From Shewanella cutis (GTDB taxonomy: Bacteria > Pseudomonadota > Gammaproteobacteria > Enterobacterales > Shewanellaceae), in NCBI RefSeq assembly GCF_022410515.1, contig NZ_JACSDI010000003.1:310001-374000 (forward strand): 64,000 bases of DNA. Direction: 5' to 3'. Shown one piece after another: positions 9,629 through 18,270 of this stretch. The stretch's first letter is position 1. Every line of letters starts with the position of its first letter. Below the pieces are notes generated by a model. That model had not been told where the DNA came from. It saw only the letters and a list, made by a program, of their open reading frames with translations, and did no database searches. The position numbers and the translations under genes are program-made.

Positions 9629-10003
9629 TTAGGCAACGCCAGCGGCATAAATCAGTAGCAAAGAGAGTGGGACGGAAACAACACCGATTAAGCGGAATTG
9701 ATTCTTCAACGCTTGGGCTGACCATAGGGCAAATTTACGATGCTTACTTGGCGGCGTGCATGCCAAGCCGATTCCCACACAGAGTAAGACAATGCCTATC
9801 GCAAGAATGAGCTGTGGAAATCGGGTATCGCCGCAATATTTGATAAAAATCACACCCGCAATAATTCGGCTAACCATTTCAACAATATGGAAGTAGGGCT
9901 GCTCGCTAAATGCTATAATGCCATCCGCGAAAGCCGCGGGCTTAACGACCATCACAAGGCTAAAGAACAGCATCAATAGGCCAAAAGCCGCAATAAAATA
10001 CAT
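9629..10003 (-). CDS. Small four-helix membrane protein, function unknown
   Basis: About 124 residues, with four hydrophobic segments (roughly residues 1-20, 45-62, 68-85 and 105-122). I do not recognise a named family. The ATG at 10003 has AAGGA six bases upstream, whereas the ATG two codons earlier abuts it, so the shorter start is preferred. It lies 143 bp upstream of the SDR start on the same strand. Confidence 0.65.
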   Translation of the reverse strand: MYFIAAFGLLMLFFSLVMVVKPAAFADGIIAFSEQPYFHIVEMVSRIIAGVIFIKYCGDTRFPQLILAIGIVLLCVGIGLACTPPSKHRKFALWSAQALKNQFRLIGVVSVPLSLLLIYAAGVA

Positions 10004-10066
10004 CGTCATTCCTTGTATTGGTTCTTATGTATTTGGCATGGGAAAGCGTGAGTGGCTGTGCTTTAT

Positions 10067-10531
10067 CTACTTTAACTTGAGTCGTAATTGTTCTATTTGC
10101 CTATCGATAGACGCAACCTGTGTATCTGCTTGCTGCGCCACCGCAGACATTTCTTGCGCCAAGCTTTGCTCCCAAGTCGCCCCAGCAAGATTGTTATTGG
10201 CGTAACTTCTATCGTTTCTCAGCTCGACAATACGTTTATCCCTTTGGTCGATAATGAGTTTTCTGTCGTTTTCTAGTTTAGTGATTTCACGGCTAATGCG
10301 TTGTTTATCAATAAAATCGGTTATTTCTTGTTTTTTATCCGAGTGAGTAACTGCGTTTGCATGGGCAATATCAGGGCCTTTAACCACGCTACCGACGCCG
10401 CTGAGATCTATGGGTTGGCTATTTTCATCACAGGGATCGGCCTGATATTTTCCATCGGCACATTGGTATACGGCGGCATTGGCCGAAAAAGGCAGGATAA
10501 GTGTCACTAGCAATAATGATTTTCTGTCCAT
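10067..10531 (-). CDS. Secreted DUF4124-type protein with coiled-coil tail
   Basis: 154 residues: a signal peptide (LLLVTLILPFSANA), then the short DUF4124-like motif VYQCADGKYQADPCDE with its two cysteines, then a charged, helical C-terminal half rich in Glu, Arg and Gln that should form a coiled coil. DUF4124 proteins are common, poorly understood periplasmic proteins of gammaproteobacteria. The start MDRKS follows the family pattern better than the ATG/GTG four codons earlier. Confidence 0.78.
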   Translation of the reverse strand: MDRKSLLLVTLILPFSANAAVYQCADGKYQADPCDENSQPIDLSGVGSVVKGPDIAHANAVTHSDKKQEITDFIDKQRISREITKLENDRKLIIDQRDKRIVELRNDRSYANNNLAGATWEQSLAQEMSAVAQQADTQVASIDRQIEQLRLKLK

Positions 10532-10667
10532 AGAACACCCCATTGTTGATTTTGGCTAGATTACTCTGTCGTGGTGTAAAAACCAACAGCGAGGTCATGG
10601 GGCTTTACCCCACAGCCTAATCCCATTAAGCCGTTGGTATGGCTGATGGTCTGTTACTTACAATTAG

Positions 10668-10731
10668 GACATTCTAAGAATTTAACAATGGGTGTTTTGT
10701 TAAATTTTGCTTAGTTAACTTATTTAAGAGC
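10668..10731. repeat. Left copy of a palindrome-containing direct repeat
   Basis: It contains AATTTAACA and TGTTAAATT as 9-bp inverted arms around ATGGGTGTTT, followed by TTGCTTAG and TTAACTTA. A near copy in the same orientation lies at 11024-11088, and together they bracket a folded, gene-less block. Confidence 0.75.
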
Positions 10732-11023
10732 AAAGTCAAAGTCGTGGGGCTTCACCCCACACCCGAGCAAGGAGGACTGCTCGTCCTATCCTCCTTGGAT
10801 GCTCCAAGACGCCCCTAACGGAGTTGAAAGCCCCTTGGGCATTTAGCGTCCTTATGCTATCGCGTCAGACGCTCGTCCCTGATTCGACTGACGCCATCTC
10901 GGCTTCCCTGCCTCGATCACGCAACGAACGCAAATGCCCAGCGGCAACTCCGAGGGGAAGGTGAACTCCTTCAGCGTTTGTGTTATTTGCAAGTCATGCA
11001 AAGTAAACCGAGTAATGCTTACA
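10732..11023. other. Gene-less, highly structured repeat block
   Basis: No credible ORF. Several hairpins can be read in order: GTGGGG/CCCCAC at 10744-10760; AAGGAGGA against TCCTCCTT at about 10769-10797; a long imperfect dyad pairing CGGAGTTG...GGGCATTT(A)GCGT (10819-10850) with its complement at 10922-10952; and inside that GCGTCAG/CTGACGC (10862-10893). A weaker copy of the first hairpin, TGGGGCTTTACCCCA, lies at 10598-10612, outside the left direct repeat. It looks like a dispersed chromosomal repeat of unknown nature or a structured RNA. I cannot assign a family. Confidence 0.6.
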
Positions 11024-11088
11024 ACCACTTTTGGAAATTTAACAATGGGTGCTTGTTAAATTTTTCTTAGAGCTAACTTAATAACTAA
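11024..11088. repeat. Right copy of the palindrome-containing direct repeat
   Basis: Here the arms are AAATTTAACA and TGTTAAATTT (10 bp, perfect) around ATGGGTGCT, followed by TTCTTAGAGCTAACTTA. It is in the same orientation as the copy at 10668-10731. Confidence 0.75.
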
Positions 11089-11168
11089 TTGCTTGAACGT
11101 AAGCAGAAAGCACATTATGTTATTGTTTTGAAAAGGGTTGCTCGATTTTCTGTGAAAAAGGATAAACA

Positions 11169-11726
11169 GTGAAAATTATTCCCACGGTACCGAAAAAATC
11201 TAAATTAATGAGCTGGTTGAAGCAGTTACCAATTTCTTTGCAAGTACTATTAATCATATCTTTATTCTATCTGACTTGGCACTTTAGATACTTTGTTAGC
11301 GGTGTTAATGAATCTGAACTTGTAAAAGTTGAAGGTATTCTCTACTCGATTGAATGTAAAAATAAAATTGCAGGGGCGGATAGTATTATTTTGTATACAT
11401 CCTTTCCTGAGCGAGAGGTATGGTTTAGTGGTTGGCAAAAGTGCAAAAATCTATCTAGAGCATTAAATGAGTTACATTTTCCCGAAAAAGTAACCTATTA
11501 TACCAAGAGATATAATGGTGTTTTTAGCCCAAATAGTGAAGGAACTCTATGGATTTATGCCGTTGATCTTAGAAGAACGAACGAGCCATTAATTTATCCC
11601 GTAAATGGATTAGGTGTTAGTTACGAGCCGAATATTTGGTGCTTGGTATTTTTCTTCATTGCACTATCTCTAATTGATTCATTAAGAGAGCGTTGGTCGG
11701 ATTACAGAAAATTAAAAATGAGTTAA
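11169..11726 (+). CDS. Orphan membrane protein, function unknown
   Basis: 185 residues from a GTG start with AAGGA upstream. There are two hydrophobic helices, about residues 20-42 and 155-172, with a roughly 110-residue polar domain between them that probably faces the periplasm and contains two cysteines (ECKNK and WQKCKN). I do not recognise a family; the overall plan resembles DUF3592-type proteins but no diagnostic motif is visible. The gene is clearly more AT-rich than its neighbours and is set between the folded repeat block and a cruciform, which suggests acquisition. Confidence 0.7.
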   Translation: MKIIPTVPKKSKLMSWLKQLPISLQVLLIISLFYLTWHFRYFVSGVNESELVKVEGILYSIECKNKIAGADSIILYTSFPEREVWFSGWQKCKNLSRALNELHFPEKVTYYTKRYNGVFSPNSEGTLWIYAVDLRRTNEPLIYPVNGLGVSYEPNIWCLVFFFIALSLIDSLRERWSDYRKLKMS

Positions 11727-12012
11727 GTAACCGTTAGTTACATACAAACGGCAATATATAAACTAAAAAGTGGGTGAAAATATTGACTCTCAACTTTAAT
11801 AGCGTGGTAGTGAACCTTCTGCTATGCCTTGGTTAAACATTGAACAAGAGGTTTGTATGCCGCGCCCTCTCAAGGGGGAGGACTCCTACTCCTTAATATC
11901 CCCCATAGTTACTATTTTACTGCATAATTCCTATGGAAAGTGGTGAACAATACAGCACTGTTAACACGGTATTTATCCTGAATATACAACAGATTAAGCC
12001 GTAATTTGTTTA
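11727..12012. other. Intergenic stretch without a gene
   Basis: I see no credible ORF, RNA or promoter here. A short, unremarkable GC-rich patch (CCGCGCCCTCTCAAGGGGGAGGA) begins at about 11859. It separates the orphan membrane protein from the cruciform. Confidence 0.5.
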
Positions 12013-12112
12013 GCCGAATTCGATTGCGGACGTGACCTTCGATGATATGGATATCATCGCAGAGCCGCCATGGATGGCTTTACGGCGTGTCACGGAAGCA
12101 ATTGAATTCGGC
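12013..12112. repeat. 100-bp cruciform-forming inverted repeat
   Basis: Outer arms GCCGAATTCGATTGC (12013-12027) and GCAATTGAATTCGGC (12098-12112), extended by CGTGAC (12031-12036) with GTCACG (12089-12094), form an approximately 24-bp stem with few mismatches. Inside are two further hairpins: CGATGATAT/ATATCATCG and GCCG...CGGC around GCCATGGATGGC. The Y-shaped plan is typical of small non-autonomous repeats. A 64-codon frame across it has no coding features. Confidence 0.75.
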
Positions 12113-12187
12113 GTATCTACGACTGAACAGAAGCGCTTTATCTTTGTTATCTCACCAAGTTTTCCGCCAATTTAGCCTGCAAACAAA

Positions 12188-12213
12188 AACAGCCGCAAAT
12201 ATTTGCGGCTGTT
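12188..12213 (-). terminator. Terminator of the PLP decarboxylase gene
   Basis: A perfect 26-bp palindrome (AACAGCCGCAAAT and its complement) followed on the minus strand by TTTGTTT. It lies 55 bp past the decarboxylase stop. Confidence 0.85.
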
Positions 12214-12267
12214 TGTGGTTAACGCATTGTATTTAAATGAGATTTTAAGCTTATGCTAAACCGCTCG

Positions 12268-13917
12268 CTATTCAGCGACCATAGCTAATAGCGCAGGTAA
12301 AAACTCGTTATCCAAAGCAGCAATTTCACCTTGTTCGATAAGCACTTGATTAAGGATCTCATGGCTAGTCAACGGATTAGCTAATACGACGCGAAACACC
12401 ACTGTGGGCTGTCTAAAGTAGCGCGCGGGTTGAATACGGGTGCGAGATACAAAAGATTTGCCCTGTTCGCGTTGGTGTTTTTGAATAAATTGGGTTAGGC
12501 CATCGAGCAACTCATTAAAGCGCTCAAGCTTTGCCTTATCGCCTTGTTCTATCGCCACTTGCATGGCGGCCTGCAGCTGCGCGGGTACATAACGATAGGT
12601 GAGCAGGCACAGCTCTGGCGCGGTGACTAACTCAAAATCGGGGTGCGCGTTGATTTGCTCGGCAAAATAACGGGCTTTTTCAAGGCTGTTATTTATCAGG
12701 ATTTCGTAGCCATCGCGGCCGATAATCTGCAAACAGGCGTGCACTAACATGGCCATGCCGGGGCGTGAGCCTTCGAGCGTTTGGCTGCCTAAATCCTTAG
12801 AACCTCGGCGCAGAATGTATTCAGCGTGGTGGGCAATCGCATGGGCAAACTCAGGGTTTTTAAATAGCACCATACCCGCGCCCATGGGCACATACATTTG
12901 CTTATGGGCATCGATAGTGACCGAATCTGCCAGTTCAATACCATCGAGTAAGTGACGGTATTTATTGGATAATAAGCTTGCGCCGCCCCAAGCCGCATCC
13001 ACATGGAAGTGGCAGTTTAACTCACTTGCTAAGGCCGCAAGCTCCCTTAGCGGGTCGATATTGCCCGTCTCGGTTGTGCCTGCCACACCCACAATCGCCA
13101 TGACTTTAATGCGCTTATGTGCAAGTTCAGCTGCGATTTTACGCATTTGGGCGACATCAACCTTGTTATCAGCATCGGTTGGGATGCTGATGATATTGTC
13201 GCGGCCAATGCCGAGCAGATCGACCGCCTTGCCTAATGAATAGTGACCACGCTCGGAGACCAGAATCGCTAAATCATCGAAGCCATAGTGGCGCAGCGCC
13301 TTAATTAAGCCTTCGCGGGTGACGCCTTTAAAGTCGCCATCGGCCTTGAGTAATTGGTTGCGGGCAATCCATAGGGCGGTGATATTGGCCACAGTCCCAC
13401 CGGAGCAAAATGCGCCAAGGGAATGGTTGGCGCTGTGCATCCAATTGCGATAAAAATCTTCATCTTGGGCATAAATCAAATGGTGCATCATGCCGAGCAC
13501 TTGGCGCTCAAGCGGGGTAAACGCCTTGGAGGTTTCGATTTTGACTAAGTTTTGATTCAGCCCCACCATCATTTTAGACAGTGGCAACACGAAATAGGGC
13601 AGTGCCGAGGTCATATGGCCGATAAAACTCGGCGCCGCCGTATGCACCGAATGCGCCACCAGATTCTGCATAATTTCGTCGGTATAGTCGGAGACAAAAC
13701 GCGGCTGGTTTGGAATTTCAAAGGTTTGAAAATCGGTTTCGATCTCTGATAGCGGCTTTTCTAGCGCGGCAATACTGTCACCCAAAAAACCTGCTAAGTC
13801 CTCGGAAAGCTTCTGCTCGATAATGCTTAAGGTGGAATCTGCATCTTCGGGCACAGTAAAAATTCGCATCAGGCTTTCTTCAGACGCGATGGCTTGGCGA
13901 GGGAGTTTTTGGGTCAT
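12268..13917 (-). CDS. panP: PLP-dependent decarboxylase, PanP-like (aspartate 1-decarboxylase)
   Basis: 549 residues of the group II PLP decarboxylase family, often annotated as glutamate decarboxylase. The Schiff-base lysine lies in SVTIDAHKQMYVPMGAG, the cofactor-binding aspartate/alanine pair in FHVDAAWGG, and the glycine-rich FCSGGTVANITALWIA upstream. Length and the N- and C-terminal extensions fit the PanP subgroup of Vibrio and Shewanella, which makes beta-alanine for pantothenate in place of PanD. That subgroup call is from memory; a glutamate or other amino acid decarboxylase is the alternative. Cytoplasmic, monocistronic with its own terminator. Confidence 0.78.
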   Translation of the reverse strand: MTQKLPRQAIASEESLMRIFTVPEDADSTLSIIEQKLSEDLAGFLGDSIAALEKPLSEIETDFQTFEIPNQPRFVSDYTDEIMQNLVAHSVHTAAPSFIGHMTSALPYFVLPLSKMMVGLNQNLVKIETSKAFTPLERQVLGMMHHLIYAQDEDFYRNWMHSANHSLGAFCSGGTVANITALWIARNQLLKADGDFKGVTREGLIKALRHYGFDDLAILVSERGHYSLGKAVDLLGIGRDNIISIPTDADNKVDVAQMRKIAAELAHKRIKVMAIVGVAGTTETGNIDPLRELAALASELNCHFHVDAAWGGASLLSNKYRHLLDGIELADSVTIDAHKQMYVPMGAGMVLFKNPEFAHAIAHHAEYILRRGSKDLGSQTLEGSRPGMAMLVHACLQIIGRDGYEILINNSLEKARYFAEQINAHPDFELVTAPELCLLTYRYVPAQLQAAMQVAIEQGDKAKLERFNELLDGLTQFIQKHQREQGKSFVSRTRIQPARYFRQPTVVFRVVLANPLTSHEILNQVLIEQGEIAALDNEFLPALLAMVAE

Positions 13918-14098
13918 GGGGCTTGCCGTCTAGTTATTCTTATAGTGAAACCGAAAAGGTGATTAAGCGTATAACCAAATACATGGCGCTTAAACCCGTT
14001 TACGGATTACCAAAAAGGGAGCTCACTTTACTGCAAGGCCTTTTAGGCATCAAGCACTAAAATATCGCTTGAGTTAGTGCTTGGGTTAAAGAATAAAC

Positions 14099-14122
14099 AA
14101 AGGCGCTATCAATAGCGCCTTA
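14099..14122 (-). terminator. Terminator of the glycerate kinase gene
   Basis: AAGGCGCTAT/ATAGCGCCTT, a perfect 10-bp stem with a 2-nt centre, followed on the minus strand by TGTTTATT. It closes the GntP-glycerate kinase unit. Confidence 0.8.
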
Positions 14123-14159
14123 GGTGTATGTCGTTAGCTATCACAATACTAAGGTAAAG

Positions 14160-15305
14160 TTAACGCTGGCCTAGCATCAAGACCGCGGCAATGTTACGGG
14201 CGGTATTGGTCAGATTGGTTTTGGCGTTAGCCAGCACATCGTCCAGCGGACTTAAGTGTGGAATGATAGGGAAAATCGCCGCCATACCTTGCTCAAGCAC
14301 GGCATTGGCATTATCGCCAAGGCAACCGGCAATCCCGATAGTCGGAATATTTTGCAACTGCGCTTGCTTTAAGACGCCCATCGGGGTTTTGCCAAATATG
14401 GTCTGGCCATCAATTCGGCCTTCGCCAGTGATAACAAGATCCGCGCCGCGAATTTTGTCAGCCAGTCCCACCGTTTGCATCACAATCTCGACACCGGGTC
14501 TAAGCTCAGCGCCTAAAAAGGCCATTACGCCGAGCCCCATACCGCCCGCTGCGCCCGCACCAGCTTGGTGGCGATGATCGGTCACGCCACTTTGGACTAT
14601 CACATCGGCATAGTGACTCAGGGCCGAGTCTAAAATGCTCACCATCTCTGGCGTTGCGCCTTTTTGCGGGCCAAATATGGCCGAGGCGCCACGCTCGCCG
14701 CACAGGGGATTATCGACATCGCAGGCCACTTCAAAGGTACATTCCTTCAGTAGCGGATGGGCGTGGCTCATATCGATACTGGCGAGTTCCGCTAGCCCCG
14801 CGCCGCCTGCACTGAGGCTTTTACCATCTTTATCCAGCAGCAAAATATCCAGTGCTTGGGCCATACCTGCGCCGCCATCATTGGTTGCACTGCCGCCTAA
14901 GCCTAAAATAATGTGCTTTATCCCGCGATTGAGCGCATCACAAATCAGCTCGCCCGTACCATAACTGGTGGTGATAAGGGGATTACGTTGCTCACGCGGT
15001 ACATGGTGTAAACCCGAGGCGGAGGCCATTTCAATCACCGCAATCGTACCATTGGCTTGCTGGCCTAAAATGCCGTAATGGGCGTTGACTTTATGGCCAA
15101 GTGGCCCCATGACCTCTAGATTGACAATGCTGCCGCCTGTGGCATCGACCATAGATTGCACCGTGCCTTCGCCACCATCGGCGACGGGAATTTTGACAAT
15201 CTCACAGTCAGGGATCACTTGCATTAAGCCTTGTTCGATCGCATTAGCTACATCGAGTGCGCTTAAGCTTTCTTTAAAGGAATCGGGGGCAATAACTATC
15301 TTCAT
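14160..15305 (-). CDS. glxK: Glycerate kinase (GarK/GlxK family)
   Basis: 381 residues, the normal family length. The N terminus MKIVIAPDSFKESLSA is diagnostic, followed by VADGGEGTVQSM, LGLGGSATNDGGAGMAQAL, AGAAGGMG and DLVITGEGRID. The enzyme phosphorylates D-glycerate to 2-phosphoglycerate in the cytoplasm, feeding glycolysis. It is the second gene of a unit with the GntP permease (57 bp gap), with a CdaR-type regulator nearby, so the module should import and use glycerate or a glycerate-yielding acid. Confidence 0.96.
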   Translation of the reverse strand: MKIVIAPDSFKESLSALDVANAIEQGLMQVIPDCEIVKIPVADGGEGTVQSMVDATGGSIVNLEVMGPLGHKVNAHYGILGQQANGTIAVIEMASASGLHHVPREQRNPLITTSYGTGELICDALNRGIKHIILGLGGSATNDGGAGMAQALDILLLDKDGKSLSAGGAGLAELASIDMSHAHPLLKECTFEVACDVDNPLCGERGASAIFGPQKGATPEMVSILDSALSHYADVIVQSGVTDHRHQAGAGAAGGMGLGVMAFLGAELRPGVEIVMQTVGLADKIRGADLVITGEGRIDGQTIFGKTPMGVLKQAQLQNIPTIGIAGCLGDNANAVLEQGMAAIFPIIPHLSPLDDVLANAKTNLTNTARNIAAVLMLGQR

Positions 15306-15362
15306 TCAAAATCCTACAGCTTTTTGGGCGCACGGATGCGCCCAAGGACAAGATAAGGCGGC

Positions 15363-16721
15363 TTAGAGCAGCACTAAGCTTAGTACATACACGGCCAGCA
15401 TTGCGGTGACGCCTTGGATAAGGGTCGCCATGGTTTGGGCTTTATAGGCTTGTTTAACGCTCATGCGGCTAAATTGGGCCACAACCCAAAAGAAACTGTC
15501 GTTAGCGTGGGAGACTGTCATCGCGCCAGCACCAATTGCCATCACAGTTAACACGCGGCCCATTTCGCTGCCAAGACCGATATCGCCCAGCATTGGGGCG
15601 ACTAAGGCCGAGGTTGCGACCAGGGCGACCGTTGATGAGCCTTGTGCCGATTTCAGCGCAGCGGCGACGATAAAGGGCATAAAGATACCAACGCCGAGCG
15701 CCGACAGTGAGCTACCTAAAAAGTCACCGATAGGTGTGGCTTTTAATACAGCACCAAAGGCACCACCGGCACCGGTGATCAAAATAATTGGCGCTGCTGC
15801 AACTAAGCCTTGGCTGATGCGCTCGCTAAACTCGGCGATTTTGTTGGTACTTTTCAGTAACAGCGCGGATAGGAACAGGCCAATCAATAGCGCGTTTACG
15901 GGCTGGCCGAGGAACACTAATAGACTAAACAGACCTTCTTTGCCCAGTGGCGCAGAAGGGAAATTAGCAACAGAACCCAAACAAATTAATAGGATAGGCA
16001 CAAAAATCGGAGCAAAAGCCTTTAATGGGCTAGGAAGTGTGCCATAGCTTTGTTTTAAGGCTTCAAAATCCGCGGCTTGGGCTTTGAGTTCTTCCGCGCC
16101 TTCACCATCGGGTTCAACCCCTGCAAAGCGATTCGCCCACAACATGCCTGCAAACGAGGCAACAGCAGCAACCAATAAACCGACACCTATTACTAAGCCT
16201 AAATTTGACTCTAAGCCTAAGTTACCGGCCGCGGCGATCGGGCCAGGAGTCGGTGGCACGAAGGTGTGAGTAGCATAAAGACCTGTGGCTAAGGCCACAC
16301 TCATGGACACACTCGAAACCTTCATGCGGTTGGCCATGGATTGTTTAAGCGAGTTTAAGATCACGAAACCTGAGTCACAAAACACTGGAATCGACACTAA
16401 ATAGCCGATAATCGACATCGTGAGTGTAGGGAAGCGTTTACCTAAGACTTTAATCACCACGTCCGCCATAGTAATGGCAGCGCCACTTTTTTCGAGGATG
16501 ATACCTATAATCGTCCCGAGCACAATCACCAGACCGATATAGCCGAGGATATTACCAAAGCCTGTGGTGATGGTTTTGGCAATATCGCCACTGGGTAAAC
16601 CGTAGGCGAAGGCGCCGATAAAGGCGGCGAGAATTAAGGTTAAAAATGGATGGAGCTTAAATTTTGAGGTCGCGATAACAATAAATGCAATCACACCGAT
16701 GAGGATGAGCACTAAGTTCAT
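15363..16721 (-). CDS. GntP family proton-coupled sugar-acid permease (probably glycerate)
   Basis: 452 residues with about 12-14 membrane segments. It carries GntP-type sequences: PFLTLILAAFIGAFAYG at the N terminus, FCDSGFVIL, ATGLYATHTFVPPTPGP, GAGGAFGAVLK and, near the C terminus, SHANDSFFWV. GntP proteins import gluconate-like hydroxy acids with protons. Pairing with glycerate kinase and absence of a gluconate kinase point to glycerate as substrate (inference). The leader between 16722 and 16926 ends in a perfect palindrome that should be the operator. Confidence 0.93.
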   Translation of the reverse strand: MNLVLILIGVIAFIVIATSKFKLHPFLTLILAAFIGAFAYGLPSGDIAKTITTGFGNILGYIGLVIVLGTIIGIILEKSGAAITMADVVIKVLGKRFPTLTMSIIGYLVSIPVFCDSGFVILNSLKQSMANRMKVSSVSMSVALATGLYATHTFVPPTPGPIAAAGNLGLESNLGLVIGVGLLVAAVASFAGMLWANRFAGVEPDGEGAEELKAQAADFEALKQSYGTLPSPLKAFAPIFVPILLICLGSVANFPSAPLGKEGLFSLLVFLGQPVNALLIGLFLSALLLKSTNKIAEFSERISQGLVAAAPIILITGAGGAFGAVLKATPIGDFLGSSLSALGVGIFMPFIVAAALKSAQGSSTVALVATSALVAPMLGDIGLGSEMGRVLTVMAIGAGAMTVSHANDSFFWVVAQFSRMSVKQAYKAQTMATLIQGVTAMLAVYVLSLVLL

Positions 16722-16894
16722 AGGATGTCCCGTTCAGTCTTGGCTGAAGTTCTTAAGTGGTTTTGGCTGTTTTTGTAGGGCGCAGTCTTTATTTAACCCC
16801 AAGTCAAATAAAGGCTGCTTTAAGGTCAGCCTATTATTGAATACTGCAGATTGAATAGCTTTGGTTAAACTGACGGAATTACGGGATAAATAGG

Positions 16895-16926
16895 GCATTA
16901 TTTTGTGCGTGTGCACAAAATAATGC
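16895..16926. promoter_or_regulatory. Perfect 14-bp palindromic operator before the glycerate genes
   Basis: GCATTATTTTGTGC (16895-16908), a 4-nt centre GTGT, then the exact reverse complement GCACAAAATAATGC (16913-16926). It sits 174 bp before the permease start and just past the 3' end of the peroxidase gene. The nearby CdaR-type regulator is the obvious candidate to bind it. Confidence 0.75.
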
Positions 16927-17022
16927 GTGTGACTTCGAATGCAATAGCAGAAATATTGTTGCGAGGGGTTGGTAAACCTGCGGTTTACTAACCTTAAAAA
17001 GTGTAGCGTTTAATATCTTGAG

Positions 17023-18015
17023 TTATTGACGACGAATAAAAGACTCGACATAAGCCGCCGTTCGAGCATTGAGTATCGGATCGGCTGAGGGGGCAATCCC
17101 CTTAGGCAATAACAGCGGGTTGAAAATGCCTTTGTCGCATTCTTGCACTTGGGAGTCGCTATCGCGCTCACCGTTAATCACCACTTGGCCGACCAGTAAT
17201 CGCTTACGAGTCTCAGGCCAAATCACCGTTGGATTATTAATGTCATCACCCGATTCCGCCAGTTGAACATAGAGGTTCCATTGTGCTGGCTGGGTGTTTA
17301 TGCGCTGGAGTAATTCCGCCTTTAAAAAATCATCACCCAGATTGGCAAGTTCGCTGGCTGACAGCGCTGCGGTGCCAGCGACGGGTTCAAAAATCCATTT
17401 ACCCGCAACGCTGTTATTTTGCTTGTCGGTAAACAGAAAGCTGTTTACGCCAAAGTAGCGACTATTGGCAAAGCTGGGGCTGGGAGGCAGTTGTTTTACA
17501 TAGTCGAAAAAGGCTTTGGCATCGGGCTTATTATCGATAAGCCACTGTTTTCCTTCGGCACCTTGCTTCACTTTAGTCTGAAAGGTAAAAAAGTCATCCA
17601 GATTGCTGGCAAAGAACACCGGCACATTGGTGGTGACAAAATTAAGGTTTTCTTTATCGCCATCAATTTTGAGTGACATAAAGCGCCCTGGGGTTTTATC
17701 GGAAAGCTTAGGATTGGTACCGCCTAGGGAAAAACGAGCGGTAACCTTAATTTGGCTTTGATTAAAAAATGGAATCGCTAGCGAATCTTGTAACTCTGGG
17801 TTAGGCGCAAAATAGCCGGAGGTGCAAAATCCTTTTGTGTGATTACGCAGTTTCACTTTTTTACCCGCTTCGCGACTCGCCGCATCCGGCGTGCCATTGA
17901 CTGCATCAACTAGCTCGGGAATGGTTTTTTCGGCGGCGATTAATGTCGGTGAACTGAAGGCTAAGCCTGTGAGGATGCAGGCTTGGGCGAGTAAAGTCAG
18001 TTTGAATAGGGGCAT
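17023..18015 (-). CDS. Secreted catalase-family peroxidase (SrpA-like)
   Basis: 330 residues, shorter than true catalases (about 480 or more), with a signal peptide (LTLLAQACILTGLAFSSPTLIA) that sends it to the periplasm. The distal histidine lies in LRNHTKGFCTSGYF, the core stretch in FSLGGTNPKLSDKTPGRFMSL, and a conserved RTAAY at the C terminus carries the proximal heme tyrosine. Such catalase-related proteins usually work as heme peroxidases with little catalase activity. Its place inside the glycerate module may be chance. A regulator- or oxidant-controlled promoter is not visible upstream. Confidence 0.88.
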   Translation of the reverse strand: MPLFKLTLLAQACILTGLAFSSPTLIAAEKTIPELVDAVNGTPDAASREAGKKVKLRNHTKGFCTSGYFAPNPELQDSLAIPFFNQSQIKVTARFSLGGTNPKLSDKTPGRFMSLKIDGDKENLNFVTTNVPVFFASNLDDFFTFQTKVKQGAEGKQWLIDNKPDAKAFFDYVKQLPPSPSFANSRYFGVNSFLFTDKQNNSVAGKWIFEPVAGTAALSASELANLGDDFLKAELLQRINTQPAQWNLYVQLAESGDDINNPTVIWPETRKRLLVGQVVINGERDSDSQVQECDKGIFNPLLLPKGIAPSADPILNARTAAYVESFIRRQ

Positions 18016-18270
18016 TGCAATTCCTTTTTATGCACTGGGTCGAATGTTTACTATGTCGACGTGAGAACGTTATCTGAACCCATAGGACAGGGGATTTGGT
18101 ATAAATCTTTCACTCAATGCATTATTTATCCAATGGCGCAGGAAATAACGTCAACTTGAGAGATTATTTCTATATCCAATGAGTCCTTAAGCTACGGGAG
18201 CTAAATACCTAGCCGTAAAATTTAGCCGCTAAACTTTGCGCTAAACGTGCATCTTGCAGTACAGAGGCCG

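Noticed and set aside
10732..11023. Retron msr-msd or CRISPR-like array in the folded block
   Set aside because: No reverse transcriptase gene, no cas gene and no regular short spacer pattern are present.
12042..12236. 64-codon frame across the cruciform and the terminator
   Set aside because: It reads through an inverted repeat and a palindromic terminator, lacks a ribosome binding site and shows no protein-like pattern.
16734..16916. 60-codon minus-strand frame between permease and peroxidase
   Set aside because: It covers the permease leader and the operator palindrome, and its sequence has no recognisable protein character.
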